DNA of 55,216 nucleotides. Source: Thermoleophilia bacterium. GTDB lineage: Bacteria > Actinomycetota > Thermoleophilia > Gaiellales > JAICJC01. Each line of letters begins with the position of its first letter. Position 1 is the stretch's first letter. Shown piece by piece: positions 8,171 to 16,514 of this stretch. The notes beneath the pieces are model-generated. The model had not been told where the DNA came from, searched no databases, and saw only the letters and a program-made list of their open reading frames with translations. The stretch covers positions 1-55,216 of the forward strand of contig JAICKX010000008.1 in NCBI GenBank assembly GCA_025927685.1, in the 5' to 3' direction. The position numbers were made by a program, and so were the translations under genes.

Positions 8171-8803
8171 CTAGTCCTCCTCCAGGCCGCTCGAGGCCCG
8201 GAAGTCGGCTGTCCGATTGGTATGTGGGAAGGGCTCTTCCGGTATCTCGACGCCGAGCGCGGCGCACAGCGGCTCCCACCCGTCGCCGGACCGGTATTCC
8301 ACCAGCCGGTCGGCGGGCACCGTCTCGCGGACGCGGTCGTTGTGCCGGATGTAGGCCGTGATCGCGCCGTCGCGGCTGCGCCAGTCTGGCGTGAACGTGG
8401 ACTCGATCATGGCGAGCACCATCCGGCGGCGCTCGACCCAGCCCTCGTCCTCGGGCGGCACCGCCTTCTGGAGCGCCTGTGCGATCGTCCGCTCGAAGCT
8501 CCTCCACCAGGCCTCGGGCGACTCGCGCATCGAGAGCACGACGACGGCATCGGGATGCGCGGCGGCGATCGGCTCCCAGAAGGCGCATGCCGGCCAGTCG
8601 ACCGTCGCGGCGAACTCGGCGAGGAACCCGGGCCAGTCGACCTCCTCGCCGCGGGTCGCGGCCGCCCACACCGGCGTGTCGGCCTCGCGCTCGATCAGCT
8701 CGCTCATGTGGTAGCACGGCCCGCCGAGCAGCTGCTCGAGCGCCAGCTTGAGCGAATGCGTGCCGGTGCGTCCAAGCCCGGCACCTACCACGCGAAGCGT
8801 CAT
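8171..8803 (-). CDS. sulfotransferase family protein (Sulfotransfer_4 type)
   Basis: 210 residues from ATG 8803; the 561-aa ORF-track entry is inflated by antisense sequence from the PilZ gene. The N-terminus MTLRVVGAGLGRTGTHSLKLAL has the P-loop-like GxxRTGTxS that binds the 5'-phosphosulfate of PAPS in the sulfotransferase fold. Further family blocks are AFWEPIAAAHPDAVVVLSMRESPEAWWRS and YIRHNDRVRETVPADRLVEY. This family is widespread in bacteria, usually with no known acceptor. It lies 53 bases upstream of fdhA on the same strand, so the two may share a transcript, but no functional link is obvious. It is divergent from the PilZ gene. Confidence 0.85.
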   Translation of the reverse strand: MTLRVVGAGLGRTGTHSLKLALEQLLGGPCYHMSELIEREADTPVWAAATRGEEVDWPGFLAEFAATVDWPACAFWEPIAAAHPDAVVVLSMRESPEAWWRSFERTIAQALQKAVPPEDEGWVERRRMVLAMIESTFTPDWRSRDGAITAYIRHNDRVRETVPADRLVEYRSGDGWEPLCAALGVEIPEEPFPHTNRTADFRASSGLEED

Positions 8804-8921
8804 GCCTCTCCCTCGGTCGCCTTCACGGCGGGCGATGGTAACGGAGCGCGGCCCGGGTGCGTACCGCAAGTTGGGGGAGAACGACCGGATCCGCGTATAC
8901 GCGGCGCCTGCGCGGCGACCG

Positions 8922-9950
8922 ATGACGACCGCCAAGATGTCTGCGCACCGGGTCGACGACTTCGCCGTCACTGCCGTCCACGAGCAGGCGCTGCTCGACG
9001 CCCAGGCCCGGCTCTCGCTCGCCGTGGCCGCGCTCGACAGCTCTGCCGACGCGCTCGTCGAGGCGGGGCTGGCCGGGGTCGACCGCTCCCCGATCGACGG
9101 CGCCAAGGCACGGGTCGACGAGATGCGCCGGCTCCTGAACGAGCGGCTTGACCGGCTGGCGGCGACCGTCCGCCGCTCGATGGCCATCACCGATCTCGTC
9201 GAGGCCAACCGGGAGGCGGCGACGGCGACGCCGGCGGACGGGCGGCCGGACGTCGACTCCGCGCTCGCGCTGCTCTTCGGCGACGCGGGGATCGGCGACC
9301 TCGAGACCGAGGCCGGCCGCCGGGTCACTGCCGTGGTCGAGTACCGCACCGGGGCCCTCGTCACGGTCAGCACGGACCAGGGCGTGGCCGGGGAAGGAGC
9401 GACGCTGACGGGATCGATCGTCGACGCGGCCGGCGCGCCGTGGCGGGTCGACCTGCGCGTCGAGTCCGAGCTGGAGCACGGCCACCGGTCGCACCTCGCG
9501 CTCCTGCCGGCCGGCATCGAGCAGCTCGACCGGGCGCCGTTCCGGCTCGAGATCGGCGGATCGGCGACGCTGGAGGCGGTGGCGTGCGGCGGCCTCCACG
9601 AGGGCACCGAGGTGATCGGCCAGGTCGCGGGCCTGTCGGCCACCGGCGTCACGTTCGCGACGACGAAGCCGCTTCGCACGGGCGACCGGCTGCGGTTCCA
9701 CGGGCGGTTCTTCACGGAAGAGGTGCGGGCAGGCGTGCGCGTCTTCTCGGTCGATGCCGAGGCCGACGGCGGTGGCCTCGTGGTCGGCTGCTGGTTCGAC
9801 GAGATCGACGAGGACGGCCGGGCCGCGATCGACCGGGTGCTCGAGCACGCGCTCAATCCCGAGGCCCCGATCAGCTACAGCCAGCTTCGGCTGCTCTCGC
9901 ACGGCGAGGGCGAGCCGCGTCGCGGCGTCCGCCGGCTCCTGCGACGCTAG
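8922..9950 (+). CDS. PilZ-domain protein with N-terminal helical region
   Basis: 342 residues from ATG 8922 (MTTAKMSAHRVDDF); ATG 8937 is possible. The longer ORF start lies inside the divergent sulfotransferase gene and was rejected. Residues about 10-110 are helical with heptad-like spacing (EQALLDAQARLSLAVAALDSS, ARVDEMRRLLNERLDRLA) and may form a coiled coil. Residues about 140-215 form a YcgR-N-like barrel, and residues about 220-315 a PilZ barrel (GTEVIGQVAGLSATGVTFAT, VGCWFDEIDEDGRAAIDRV). Canonical c-di-GMP residues are not clear. It is the intact paralogue of the broken gene at 1909-2495. It probably senses or relays a second messenger, but the target is unknown. Confidence 0.78.
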   Translation: MTTAKMSAHRVDDFAVTAVHEQALLDAQARLSLAVAALDSSADALVEAGLAGVDRSPIDGAKARVDEMRRLLNERLDRLAATVRRSMAITDLVEANREAATATPADGRPDVDSALALLFGDAGIGDLETEAGRRVTAVVEYRTGALVTVSTDQGVAGEGATLTGSIVDAAGAPWRVDLRVESELEHGHRSHLALLPAGIEQLDRAPFRLEIGGSATLEAVACGGLHEGTEVIGQVAGLSATGVTFATTKPLRTGDRLRFHGRFFTEEVRAGVRVFSVDAEADGGGLVVGCWFDEIDEDGRAAIDRVLEHALNPEAPISYSQLRLLSHGEGEPRRGVRRLLRR

Positions 9951-9983
9951 CCCCTCGCCGGGCTCAGGCGTAGGCTTCGCGTC

Positions 9984-11789
9984 ATGCCGAGCGTGACGGC
10001 AGTCGTCGATGCGATGCTCGTGATCGAGCGCGGGCGGGCGTTCCGGCTCACGCCGTACGCGGGCGGCTTCCGGCTCGAAGCCCTGGTCGACGGCGAGTCG
10101 GGGTGGTTCCGGCACTGGCCGCTCGAGCCCGAGGCGGGCTGGATCGGCACGACCGACGAGAATGTCGTGCACGACATCTGGGTGCGGGGCTGCGACCGGG
10201 GCGAGGTGCGGTGGCCCGCCGGCGCGCCGGAGCTCGACGCCGACCTTCACCTGACGATGGGGTGGCCGGCCGAGTGGACGGCGCGGCTCGACGACTCGGG
10301 TGAGACGACCCGGTACGAGGTCAGGTGCTCGGATGCCGAGCCCGCGGGGTGGGTCACCGTCCCGGGTGCCGCGGCGGTCCTCGGCCTCGGCGCCGACCGC
10401 GAGCTGCTGCGGATCGTGGCGGAGGCGGCGCCGGTCACGCGCTCGCGGGAGGCGCTCCTGCTTCGCTCGGGCGAGTACCGAGCGACGCTCAACCAGGGCT
10501 TCCTGCACGTCGAGCGCCGCTCCTGGATCGACCCGGAAGGGGGCGACTCGCTGGAGTCCGCGGACGGCGGCGCATGGCTCGGCCGGGCGGCCGACGGCTC
10601 GCTCCTGTCGCTGACGGTCGCGAATGCCGAGGAGGGCGAGCCGGTCGATCAGCCGGACGGCCCGGGGGTAGACGAGCTCCGCCTGTGGCAGCGCTGGCCG
10701 CTCGGCGTACGGGCGACGTGGTGGCGGGACGGCGAGCGGACGCTGGCGGTCGTCCGGTTCGGCGGGGAGCGGCCCGAGCAGTGGGCGAGGGTCGGCCACC
10801 AAGACGTGCGGGCCGGGGCGTCGGCGGACGGCGAGCTGCGCGCGCTCGTGCTCGGGGACGTCGAGACGCCGTCCTCCCAAGGAAAGCCCCGGTTCGAGCT
10901 CTACGGGCTGGCCGGCGCCGCCGGCGTGCCCTCGGGGTCAGGGGCGGCGTACGGCGTCCTCTCCAAGCTCGTGGTCACGTTCGGCGACCACGACGGGGAC
11001 GGGCCCTCGATTGCGGTGGCGTCGTCCGTCGATGACCGGCACACCGCCCGGCGGGAGGCGCTCGAGCACCTCGGGCTCGGCGACGAGCCGGGCGCGCCCG
11101 ACGGGTTCGCGTGGACGCCCGTCGAGATGCCGGTGGACGGCGCGCCCGCCGCGTTCGAGCTCGTCCGGTTCGACAGCCGCTGGGCCGCGGTCGGGCGGAT
11201 CGGTAGCACGACGGTCTGGCTGGCGGCGGACGGATACGAGGTCAGCAACGTCGTGCTCGAACGCATCGCCGACCCGGCGCCGTACATGCCGCGCCGCCGT
11301 TCCCGGCGGCAGCCGGCGACGGTCGCCTTGACCGGCTTGATGGACGCGCTCGACCGAAACGCCGGCGCTCCGTCGATCGGCGAGGCGTTCACGGCGCGCG
11401 TCGTCGAGCCGTGGGGAGGCCGCGAGCGCTACGAGCGGCTGCTCGGTGCGCACACGATGCTGCGCCCGATCTGCGGCCGGAGCGGGAGCGGCGGCCCGGT
11501 GGTGGGCGACGACGGCTCGGTGACCCAGAGGCTCTCGCTCCAGCACGCCGTCTCCGATGACGGCTCAGGCACGGTGAGCGTGGCGATGACCGTTTCCGAT
11601 GGCGAGATCGAGCCCGAACCGGTGCCCGACCGGGCCGCGATCGGCGCCGGCGAGCGCCACCCGGTCGAGTTCCGGATGCTCGAGGAGGACGGCGAGTGGC
11701 GGGTCGACACCGACCTGCTCCAGCTCCTGATCGACCGGCTCGGGCCGCTCGAGGAGCTGGTGCGGCCGCTCTCCGAGCAGGTGGAGTGA
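9984..11789 (+). CDS. large hypothetical protein of unknown family
   Basis: 601 residues from ATG 9984, 33 bases after the PilZ stop. It looks soluble: no signal peptide and no membrane segments. It is rich in Trp and acidic residues, with a repetitive beta-type texture (for example GGFRLEALVDGESGWFRHWPLEPEAGW, GAWLGRAADGSLLSLTVA, and WWRDGERTLAVVRFGGE). The last 70 residues (VSDGEIEPEPVPDRAAIGAGERHPVEFRMLEEDGEWRVDTD) look like a separate small domain. I do not recognise any family. Co-orientation with the PilZ gene and the following peptidoglycan-binding peptidase suggests a shared transcript but no function. Confidence 0.75.
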   Translation: MPSVTAVVDAMLVIERGRAFRLTPYAGGFRLEALVDGESGWFRHWPLEPEAGWIGTTDENVVHDIWVRGCDRGEVRWPAGAPELDADLHLTMGWPAEWTARLDDSGETTRYEVRCSDAEPAGWVTVPGAAAVLGLGADRELLRIVAEAAPVTRSREALLLRSGEYRATLNQGFLHVERRSWIDPEGGDSLESADGGAWLGRAADGSLLSLTVANAEEGEPVDQPDGPGVDELRLWQRWPLGVRATWWRDGERTLAVVRFGGERPEQWARVGHQDVRAGASADGELRALVLGDVETPSSQGKPRFELYGLAGAAGVPSGSGAAYGVLSKLVVTFGDHDGDGPSIAVASSVDDRHTARREALEHLGLGDEPGAPDGFAWTPVEMPVDGAPAAFELVRFDSRWAAVGRIGSTTVWLAADGYEVSNVVLERIADPAPYMPRRRSRRQPATVALTGLMDALDRNAGAPSIGEAFTARVVEPWGGRERYERLLGAHTMLRPICGRSGSGGPVVGDDGSVTQRLSLQHAVSDDGSGTVSVAMTVSDGEIEPEPVPDRAAIGAGERHPVEFRMLEEDGEWRVDTDLLQLLIDRLGPLEELVRPLSEQVE

Positions 11790-11850
11790 CGGGAAGCTCC
11801 GGCCGACGGGCGCCGTCTGGTGTGGGCAGTCGCGAAGGAGGATCGATCCG

Positions 11851-12606
11851 TTGCCGAACGACCCCACAATTCCCCTTCCCCGCATCGTCGGCGAGGGCGA
11901 CACCGGGCTCGACGTGCTCGCCTACCGGCGGGCGCTCCACACGCTCGGCCTCGTCCCACATGCCAGGCAGGGCCATTTCGAGGCGAACATGCTGGAGGGC
12001 GTGCTCGCCTTCCAGGCGCAGGCCAACATCACGCGGACCGGGACGATCGGGAGGCGCACCTACGCGCTCCTCTTCCGGCACGTCGACGCCTCCGGGCGCT
12101 CGCAGCTCCGGACGTTCGCGCGCCGCCAGAAGGTGCGCGACAGGATGGTCGCCGAGCAGCAGTGGGCGCTTCGGAACGAGGCCCAGATCCACTATCCGCC
12201 GGGCGACAATCGCACCCCGGGTGAGACGGCGAACGCGCTCCAGCGCTGGCAGGAGCACGAGCTGCCGATCACGCTCGACTGCTCCGAGTACGCCGCGTGC
12301 ATCGCCGCGGCAGCCGGCGCGCCGGATCCGACCGGCACGTCGTTCGGCCTGCGCGGGAGCGTCTTCACCGGCACCATGCTGACCCACTCGCGCGAGATCG
12401 GAAGGCGGGAGCTGAAGCCGGGCGACTACGTGGTGTTCGGCCCGTCGACCGGGGAGCACACGTGCGTCGTGCTCTCGACCGACGATCCGGAGAACCCGAT
12501 GCTCACGAGCCACGGCAAGGACGAGGGGCCGCTCGAGATCGCGCTGAACGACGTCACGGGCTTCCACAACCCGCCGGTCAGGTTCCTGTCCGCGGGCATC
12601 ATGTAG
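11851..12606 (+). CDS. peptidoglycan-binding domain plus NlpC/CHAP-like cysteine peptidase
   Basis: 251 residues from TTG 11851, chosen because AAGGAGG lies nine bases upstream. Residues about 13-70 form a PG_binding_1 domain (VGEGDTGLDVLAYRRALHTLGL, LEGVLAFQAQANITRTGTIGRRTY). Residues about 110-251 resemble the C-terminal papain-like amidase module of phage endolysins and NlpC/CHAP enzymes, with a possible nucleophile in TLDCSEYAA, a late His in STGEHTCVV, and LKPGDYVVFG before it. There is no signal peptide, so it acts inside the cell or needs another route out, as endolysins do. It may be a captured phage lysin. Catalysis is inferred from motif order only. Confidence 0.72.
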   Translation: MPNDPTIPLPRIVGEGDTGLDVLAYRRALHTLGLVPHARQGHFEANMLEGVLAFQAQANITRTGTIGRRTYALLFRHVDASGRSQLRTFARRQKVRDRMVAEQQWALRNEAQIHYPPGDNRTPGETANALQRWQEHELPITLDCSEYAACIAAAAGAPDPTGTSFGLRGSVFTGTMLTHSREIGRRELKPGDYVVFGPSTGEHTCVVLSTDDPENPMLTSHGKDEGPLEIALNDVTGFHNPPVRFLSAGIM

Positions 12607-12609
12607 GGA

Positions 12610-13092
12610 GTGGAGTCCGAGTTCGACCAGTTCGCCCGCGCCGTGCCCGGCGCCGTGCTCATCGTGACCGCGGAGTCCGGCGGAGACCGCGAGGGGTGCC
12701 TGGTTGGCTTCGCGACGCAGGCCGGCATCCATCCACCGCGCCTCCTGGTATGCCTCTCGGTGAAGAACGCGACCTTCCACACAGCCGAGCGGGCGACGCA
12801 TCTGGGAGTGCATCCGGTACCGCGCGACCGCCGCGACCTCGCCGAGCTCTTCGGCGGGGAGACGGGCGACGACGTCGACAAGTTCGCGCGCTGCCGCTGG
12901 GAGGCCGGCCCCGGGGGCGAGCCGCTCCTCCTCGACTGCCCGCTACGGCTGTCCGGCCGCGTCCTTCAGCGGCATCCGTTCGGCGACCATGTCGGCCATC
13001 TCCTCGAGCCCGTCGCCGTGTGGGCCGTCGAGCGCTTCGACCCGCTCGAGATCGGCGCGGCGGCCGCCATCGACCCCGGGCACGAGCCCTAG
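12610..13092 (+). CDS. flavin reductase-like FMN-binding protein
   Basis: 160 residues from GTG 12610, three bases after the peptidase stop, so the two are probably translated together. The pattern FDQFARAVPGAVLIVTAESGGDREGCLVGFATQAGIHPPRLLVCLSVKNATFH matches the FMN-binding split barrel of the flavin reductase / HpaC-like family: an early 'VTA', a central 'GF' region, then 'PPxLLVCLSxKN'. Such proteins reduce free FMN with NAD(P)H or bind FMN as an oxidoreductase. The usual 'FAVNVL' strand reads LGVHPVP here, so activity may differ. Its 3' end overlaps the convergent HAD gene by four bases. Confidence 0.7.
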   Translation: MESEFDQFARAVPGAVLIVTAESGGDREGCLVGFATQAGIHPPRLLVCLSVKNATFHTAERATHLGVHPVPRDRRDLAELFGGETGDDVDKFARCRWEAGPGGEPLLLDCPLRLSGRVLQRHPFGDHVGHLLEPVAVWAVERFDPLEIGAAAAIDPGHEP

Positions 13093-13844
13093 GCTCGGGC
13101 GGGGGCCGCGGCCGCGAGCGCCTCGTGGAGCGAGTCCGCAAGCTCGCCGGCGTCGGCGTACACGGCGCAGCAGCCGGCGTCCCGAAGCTCGGACGCGCCG
13201 AAACCGCCGGACAGGAGGCCGATGGCCGGGATCCCCGCCTTCCGGGCCGCGACGGCGTCCCAGGCCGTGTCGCCGATCACCACCAGGTGCTCCGACGGCT
13301 TCAGCCGTTCGGCTGCCGCTGCGATCAGATCCGGGTGGGGCTTCGTCCGGTCGACGTCGCCGCTCGACGTCCACGCGTCGACCAGGTCGCGGACGTCGAG
13401 CAGATCCACGTAGTGCTCGACCTCTTCGAGCTTCGCGCTCGATGCCAGGACGACGCGGTGCCCGCCCGCCTTGAGGCGCACGAGCAGGTCGCGCGCACCG
13501 GGGAGGAGCTTCACCTCGCCGATCAGCTCGCTGTAGCGGTGCGCCTCGCTCTCGCGGATGCGATCTCCGAGGCGCTCCTCGACGGCGTCGCCGGCGACCG
13601 CGGCGACGAGCTGGTCGCCGCCCATGCCGTTGTGGCGGTGCACCTGCCAGAGCGGCACGTTCACGTCGTGCTCGGCGAACGCCCGCCCCCAGGCGATCGT
13701 GTGCTGGTAGTTCGTGTCGACCAGCGTGCCGTCGATGTCGACGATCGCCCCCACGGCGACTCCCTGGTCCTCGTCGATCGGCCACGCGTCGAGCGGCTCG
13801 CCTGTCGCCGGCGGCGGCTGCCTGGGAGGCGGTTGCGACGTCAC
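13089..13844 (-). CDS. HAD-superfamily hydrolase (beta-phosphoglucomutase/phosphatase type)
   Basis: 251 residues from GTG 13844, which overlaps the upstream TGA as GTGA; the ORF-track start at 13880 lies within the upstream gene. HAD motif I is VDIDGTLVDT (nucleophile Asp and acid/base Asp), motif II is VLASSAK, motif III Lys is in DRTKPHPD, and motif IV is VVIGDTAWD. The cap between motifs I and II is helical, as in subfamily I phosphatases and phosphoglycolate phosphatase-like enzymes. The substrate cannot be read from the sequence. It ends against the convergent flavin reductase gene and is coupled to the small upstream ORF. Confidence 0.88.
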   Translation of the reverse strand: MTSQPPPRQPPPATGEPLDAWPIDEDQGVAVGAIVDIDGTLVDTNYQHTIAWGRAFAEHDVNVPLWQVHRHNGMGGDQLVAAVAGDAVEERLGDRIRESEAHRYSELIGEVKLLPGARDLLVRLKAGGHRVVLASSAKLEEVEHYVDLLDVRDLVDAWTSSGDVDRTKPHPDLIAAAAERLKPSEHLVVIGDTAWDAVAARKAGIPAIGLLSGGFGASELRDAGCCAVYADAGELADSLHEALAAAAPARA

Positions 13845-14110
13845 GCGCCCAGGCCCGACGCGCGGTCCATCCGTTCCCACGCCCGGATGACGATGCGCGC
13901 CACCTCGCCGAGCTCGTCGCCGCGGCTCAGGAAGCCGGGGACGGTGAACGTGACCTGCACGTCCTCCGGCCCGGCGAGCGTGACGTCGAGCGCATCGCCG
14001 TCGCCCGGCTGGATCGGCAGATAGCGCCAGCCCGGTGCGCCGGGCACGTCGATGCGGCCCTCGGCGTCGTACGGCGAAGCGTCGGGCTCACGCTGCGGGT
14101 CGGCATTCAC
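13841..14110 (-). CDS. small hypothetical protein upstream of the HAD hydrolase
   Basis: 89 residues if started at GTG 14110 (VNADPQREPDASPYDAEGR); the ORF track begins at TTG 14143. Neither start has a clear SD. The body (WRYLPIQPGDGDALDVTLAGPEDVQVTFTVPGFLSRGDELGEVARIVIRAWERM) looks like a compact alpha/beta or beta-sandwich domain with no cysteine or metal motif. I do not recognise the family. The GTGA overlap with the HAD gene indicates coupled translation, which is the main support that it is real. Confidence 0.6.
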   Translation of the reverse strand: MNADPQREPDASPYDAEGRIDVPGAPGWRYLPIQPGDGDALDVTLAGPEDVQVTFTVPGFLSRGDELGEVARIVIRAWERMDRASGLGA

Positions 14111-14155
14111 CCAGCCTGACTGCCCGCCGACCGCGAGCGGCAAACGGCGCGCAGG

Positions 14156-14386
14156 CTACCGGGGCCTGCGGTCGAGGAGCGCCATCGCCGCCTTGGCGTC
14201 GGCGAGCTCCTGGGTGTGATCCGCAGCCTGCTCGACCTGATCGGCCAGCCACCTCACGACGTCGTCGTCGTATGCGACCGCGTTCGACGCCATCGCCCGC
14301 AGGCTGGCGGCCACGTCGTCGAGGAGCTTGATCTCGCCGCCCAGGCTCATGGTCCGCGCATCGGCCGCCGGCGGCGTTGCCACCAT
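14156..14386 (-). CDS. small hypothetical helical protein
   Basis: 76 residues from ATG 14386; ATG 14350 or GTG 14404 are alternatives and no SD decides. The core EIKLLDDVAASLRAMASNAVAYDDDVVRWLADQVEQAADHTQELADAKAAMALL is almost wholly helical with heptad-like hydrophobic spacing, which suggests a coiled coil or helical bundle. No known family. It is divergent from the STAS gene and sits upstream of the small gene at 13841-14110 on the same strand. Confidence 0.5.
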   Translation of the reverse strand: MVATPPAADARTMSLGGEIKLLDDVAASLRAMASNAVAYDDDVVRWLADQVEQAADHTQELADAKAAMALLDRRPR

Positions 14387-14412
14387 CCCCGATTCTGCGT
14401 ACACTCGCCGAG

Positions 14413-14811
14413 GTGGGGGTGCAAAGGTTCTCGCCAGGCACGGTTCGGAGGCACCGGGAGGGTCCGGCGTGGGTGGTTGTCATGCGCGGCGACCACGACC
14501 TCTCGACCGCCCCGGAGCTCGTCGCGGAGCTCGAGCAGGCGTTCGACGCCGGCGCTCCTCTGGTGGTCGACCTGGCCGGCGTCGACTTCCTGGACAGCGC
14601 GATCCTGAATGCGCTCCTTGCGGCCCGCGAGCGGGCGCTGGCGCGTCCCGAAGGCGGGTTCGCGCTCGTCGCGCCGCCGTCCAGCTTCGCAAGCCGGGTG
14701 CTGGCGCTCGTCGTGGGCACGCTGATCCCCACCTACGCGAGCAGAGCCGCCGCCCTCGCCTCCGTCGCTCCTGAGGCTGAGACCGCGGTCACCCGCAGGC
14801 CCCCGCCCTAA
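14413..14811 (+). CDS. STAS-domain protein (anti-sigma-factor-antagonist-like)
   Basis: 132 residues from GTG 14413; the ORF-track TTG start at 14377 gives 12 more unlikely residues. The order WVVVMRGDHDLSTAPELVAELEQAF, then LVVDLAGVDFLDSAILNALLAARERA, is the STAS fold of SpoIIAA/RsbV proteins. The serine in FLDSAIL sits where the phosphorylatable Ser/Thr of antagonists lies. Such proteins release sigma factors from kinase-type anti-sigma factors, controlled by phosphorylation. No partner kinase (RsbW-like) is in the window, so the partner is unknown. The stop overlaps the convergent DUF1990 gene by four bases. Confidence 0.85.
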   Translation: MGVQRFSPGTVRRHREGPAWVVVMRGDHDLSTAPELVAELEQAFDAGAPLVVDLAGVDFLDSAILNALLAARERALARPEGGFALVAPPSSFASRVLALVVGTLIPTYASRAAALASVAPEAETAVTRRPPP

Positions 14812-16214
14812 ACGGGCGCGGAGGCCGGCCAGACGGCGATCCCGTCCGCCGCCCGGCTGACGGGCGGGACCGACGTGTCGCCCAGGGCCGCGGCCGTCAG
14901 GAGCGCCATCCGCTCACAGGCACGGCGTGCAAAGCGCACCTGGAGCCGGCGGCCGAACAGGCGGAAGCCGGCCCGCACGACGGGGTTGGGGATCCGGGCG
15001 GGACGGACGACGCGCTCGATCCGGAACTCGACGCTCCCGGTGTCGAGCCACTTCCAGACCTCGTAGCCCATCTGGCCCGCCTCGAGGTGGCCCTCCAGCG
15101 TTCGGTACAGCCATCCCCAGACGCGTACCTCTCGTCCGTCCACCGTGCGCGTCTCGTCATGGACGCCGCCGGCGCGCACGCCGAGTCGAAACGTCAACCC
15201 GGCGAAGCGGCCCTCGAGCAGCATGTCGCGTCCCTCGAGCGGATCCTCGGGTCGATACACCGCCCGGATCAGCGCCGGATCGGCGAACTCGTAGTCCTGC
15301 ATGAGCCTGCGCGCGATCTCCCATGAGCCCCCGGGCACGGGATCGCCGGGCGGCTCGCTCGGCAGCGGCTGGCAGAGGTGATCGGCGAACCAGCCGCGCT
15401 CCTCGGCCTTCGGGCCGGGAGCCGTGTCGAGGTCGAAGTTGATCGGCCGGTCGTGGAGCGCTGCCAGCGCCGCGCGCGCATCTGCGTCGGCGAGCAGGGG
15501 CGTCCGGCCGGATGGGTCGTCCACCCGGCGGGTGGTGATGGAGATCCCGTCCACCATGCGCCCATCGCACAGGTCGACCACCCGTTCCAGAAAGGAGGTC
15601 CACATGTGGAGCTGAACCTCCTTCGCCATGCGAAGGCGGGTGTGGAGCAGGTCCGAAAGGCGGTCTCCGCTGCGCGTCCACGACTCGACCGCGAACTCGA
15701 TCTCTCGGCCCGCGGCGGCGGCCGACAGCCGAATCTGCCCGGCCTCCAGATGCGAGCGGAGGGTCGCCATCCGAAGGGCGCGCGGCTCGACTTCGACCAC
15801 CCGCACCGGGCCGTCCCACGGCCCCGGCATGCGGACCACGTACTCGTCTCCGACGCGCATGGTTCCCTCGTCGCCGCGGGCCTTGTGGAAGCTCGCGAGC
15901 GCGCGCGGAGCCGCCGCGTTCAGGTCGCGCTGGATTCGATCCATGAGGGCTTCGGGCGACAGCGCTGATCCGGAGATGCGGACGGCATAGCGGCGGTGAA
16001 AGAGCGCGCCGTAGCCCGCCTCGGACGGCTGGAGGTCGCGCTCGTCAGTCTCGGGAGGAAGCGCCGGCGGCGAGTCCTCCGCCAGCGAGCCGGCGACCTC
16101 CGCCCGGTGGATCGGCGTCGTCCGCCACATGTAGCTCCACGACGTCAGCGCGACGCCGAACGGCCAGCCTGCGGCGGTGGACAGCCGGCGGATGGGGCCG
16201 AGGCGAGGCGGCAC
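14808..16214 (-). CDS. DUF1990 (UPF0548-like) domain protein
   Basis: 468 residues from GTG 16214. The last 110 residues (VWGWLYRTLEGHLEAGQMGYEVWKWLDTGSVEFRIERVVRPARIPNPVVRAGFRLFGRRLQVRFARRACERM) match the DUF1990/UPF0548 pattern of a 'Y-T-L-x-G-H' strand, a Glu-rich turn and a basic closing helix. The first 250 residues (PLRMATLRSHLEAGQIRLSA and SWTRSGDRLSDLLH among them) look like a related START/SRPBCC-type cavity domain. That would make it a tandem of lipid- or ligand-binding folds. Function unknown. No signal peptide is evident. Confidence 0.75.
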   Translation of the reverse strand: MPPRLGPIRRLSTAAGWPFGVALTSWSYMWRTTPIHRAEVAGSLAEDSPPALPPETDERDLQPSEAGYGALFHRRYAVRISGSALSPEALMDRIQRDLNAAAPRALASFHKARGDEGTMRVGDEYVVRMPGPWDGPVRVVEVEPRALRMATLRSHLEAGQIRLSAAAAGREIEFAVESWTRSGDRLSDLLHTRLRMAKEVQLHMWTSFLERVVDLCDGRMVDGISITTRRVDDPSGRTPLLADADARAALAALHDRPINFDLDTAPGPKAEERGWFADHLCQPLPSEPPGDPVPGGSWEIARRLMQDYEFADPALIRAVYRPEDPLEGRDMLLEGRFAGLTFRLGVRAGGVHDETRTVDGREVRVWGWLYRTLEGHLEAGQMGYEVWKWLDTGSVEFRIERVVRPARIPNPVVRAGFRLFGRRLQVRFARRACERMALLTAAALGDTSVPPVSRAADGIAVWPASAPV

Positions 16215-16287
16215 GCCGCTCCCCTACCCCACGAGGCGGCGGCCGAACCCGTGGGTGGGCGGCGCGCTCAATGGGAACACAGATGGC

Positions 16288-16500
16288 ATGCTGGTGAACG
16301 CTCTTCGCCGACTCGGGCTGCGTGGGTGGCATCTGCACCTGATCTCGGCCGGGTCGGTCGGGCTCTGCATCGCTCTGTGGATCCGCGCCAAGACCGTCGA
16401 CCAGGCGGAGCGGGGCAACGCGGAGCGGCGGGCGCTCTTCGTCGGCCTCTGGCCGCCGACGGTCTGGCTCATCGGCGACACGCTCGAGCGGCACGAGTAG
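16288..16500 (+). CDS. small membrane protein
   Basis: 70 residues from ATG 16288 (MLVNALRRLGLRGWHLHLISAG); the ORF-track start at 16177 is within the divergent gene and was rejected. Two hydrophobic segments at about residues 16-33 (HLISAGSVGLCIALWI) and 48-62 (LFVGLWPPTVWLIGD) flank a charged loop (RAKTVDQAERGNAERR). This predicts a two-pass membrane hairpin. No family recognised. It lies 15 bases upstream of the enolase-superfamily gene, probably on the same transcript. Confidence 0.65.
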   Translation: MLVNALRRLGLRGWHLHLISAGSVGLCIALWIRAKTVDQAERGNAERRALFVGLWPPTVWLIGDTLERHE

Positions 16501-16514
16501 AAGGCGGCGGCGGG

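Noticed and set aside
8823-10880. 685-aa minus-strand ORF
   Set aside because: Shadow of the PilZ gene and the 601-aa gene; low-complexity Arg/Glu/Pro content.
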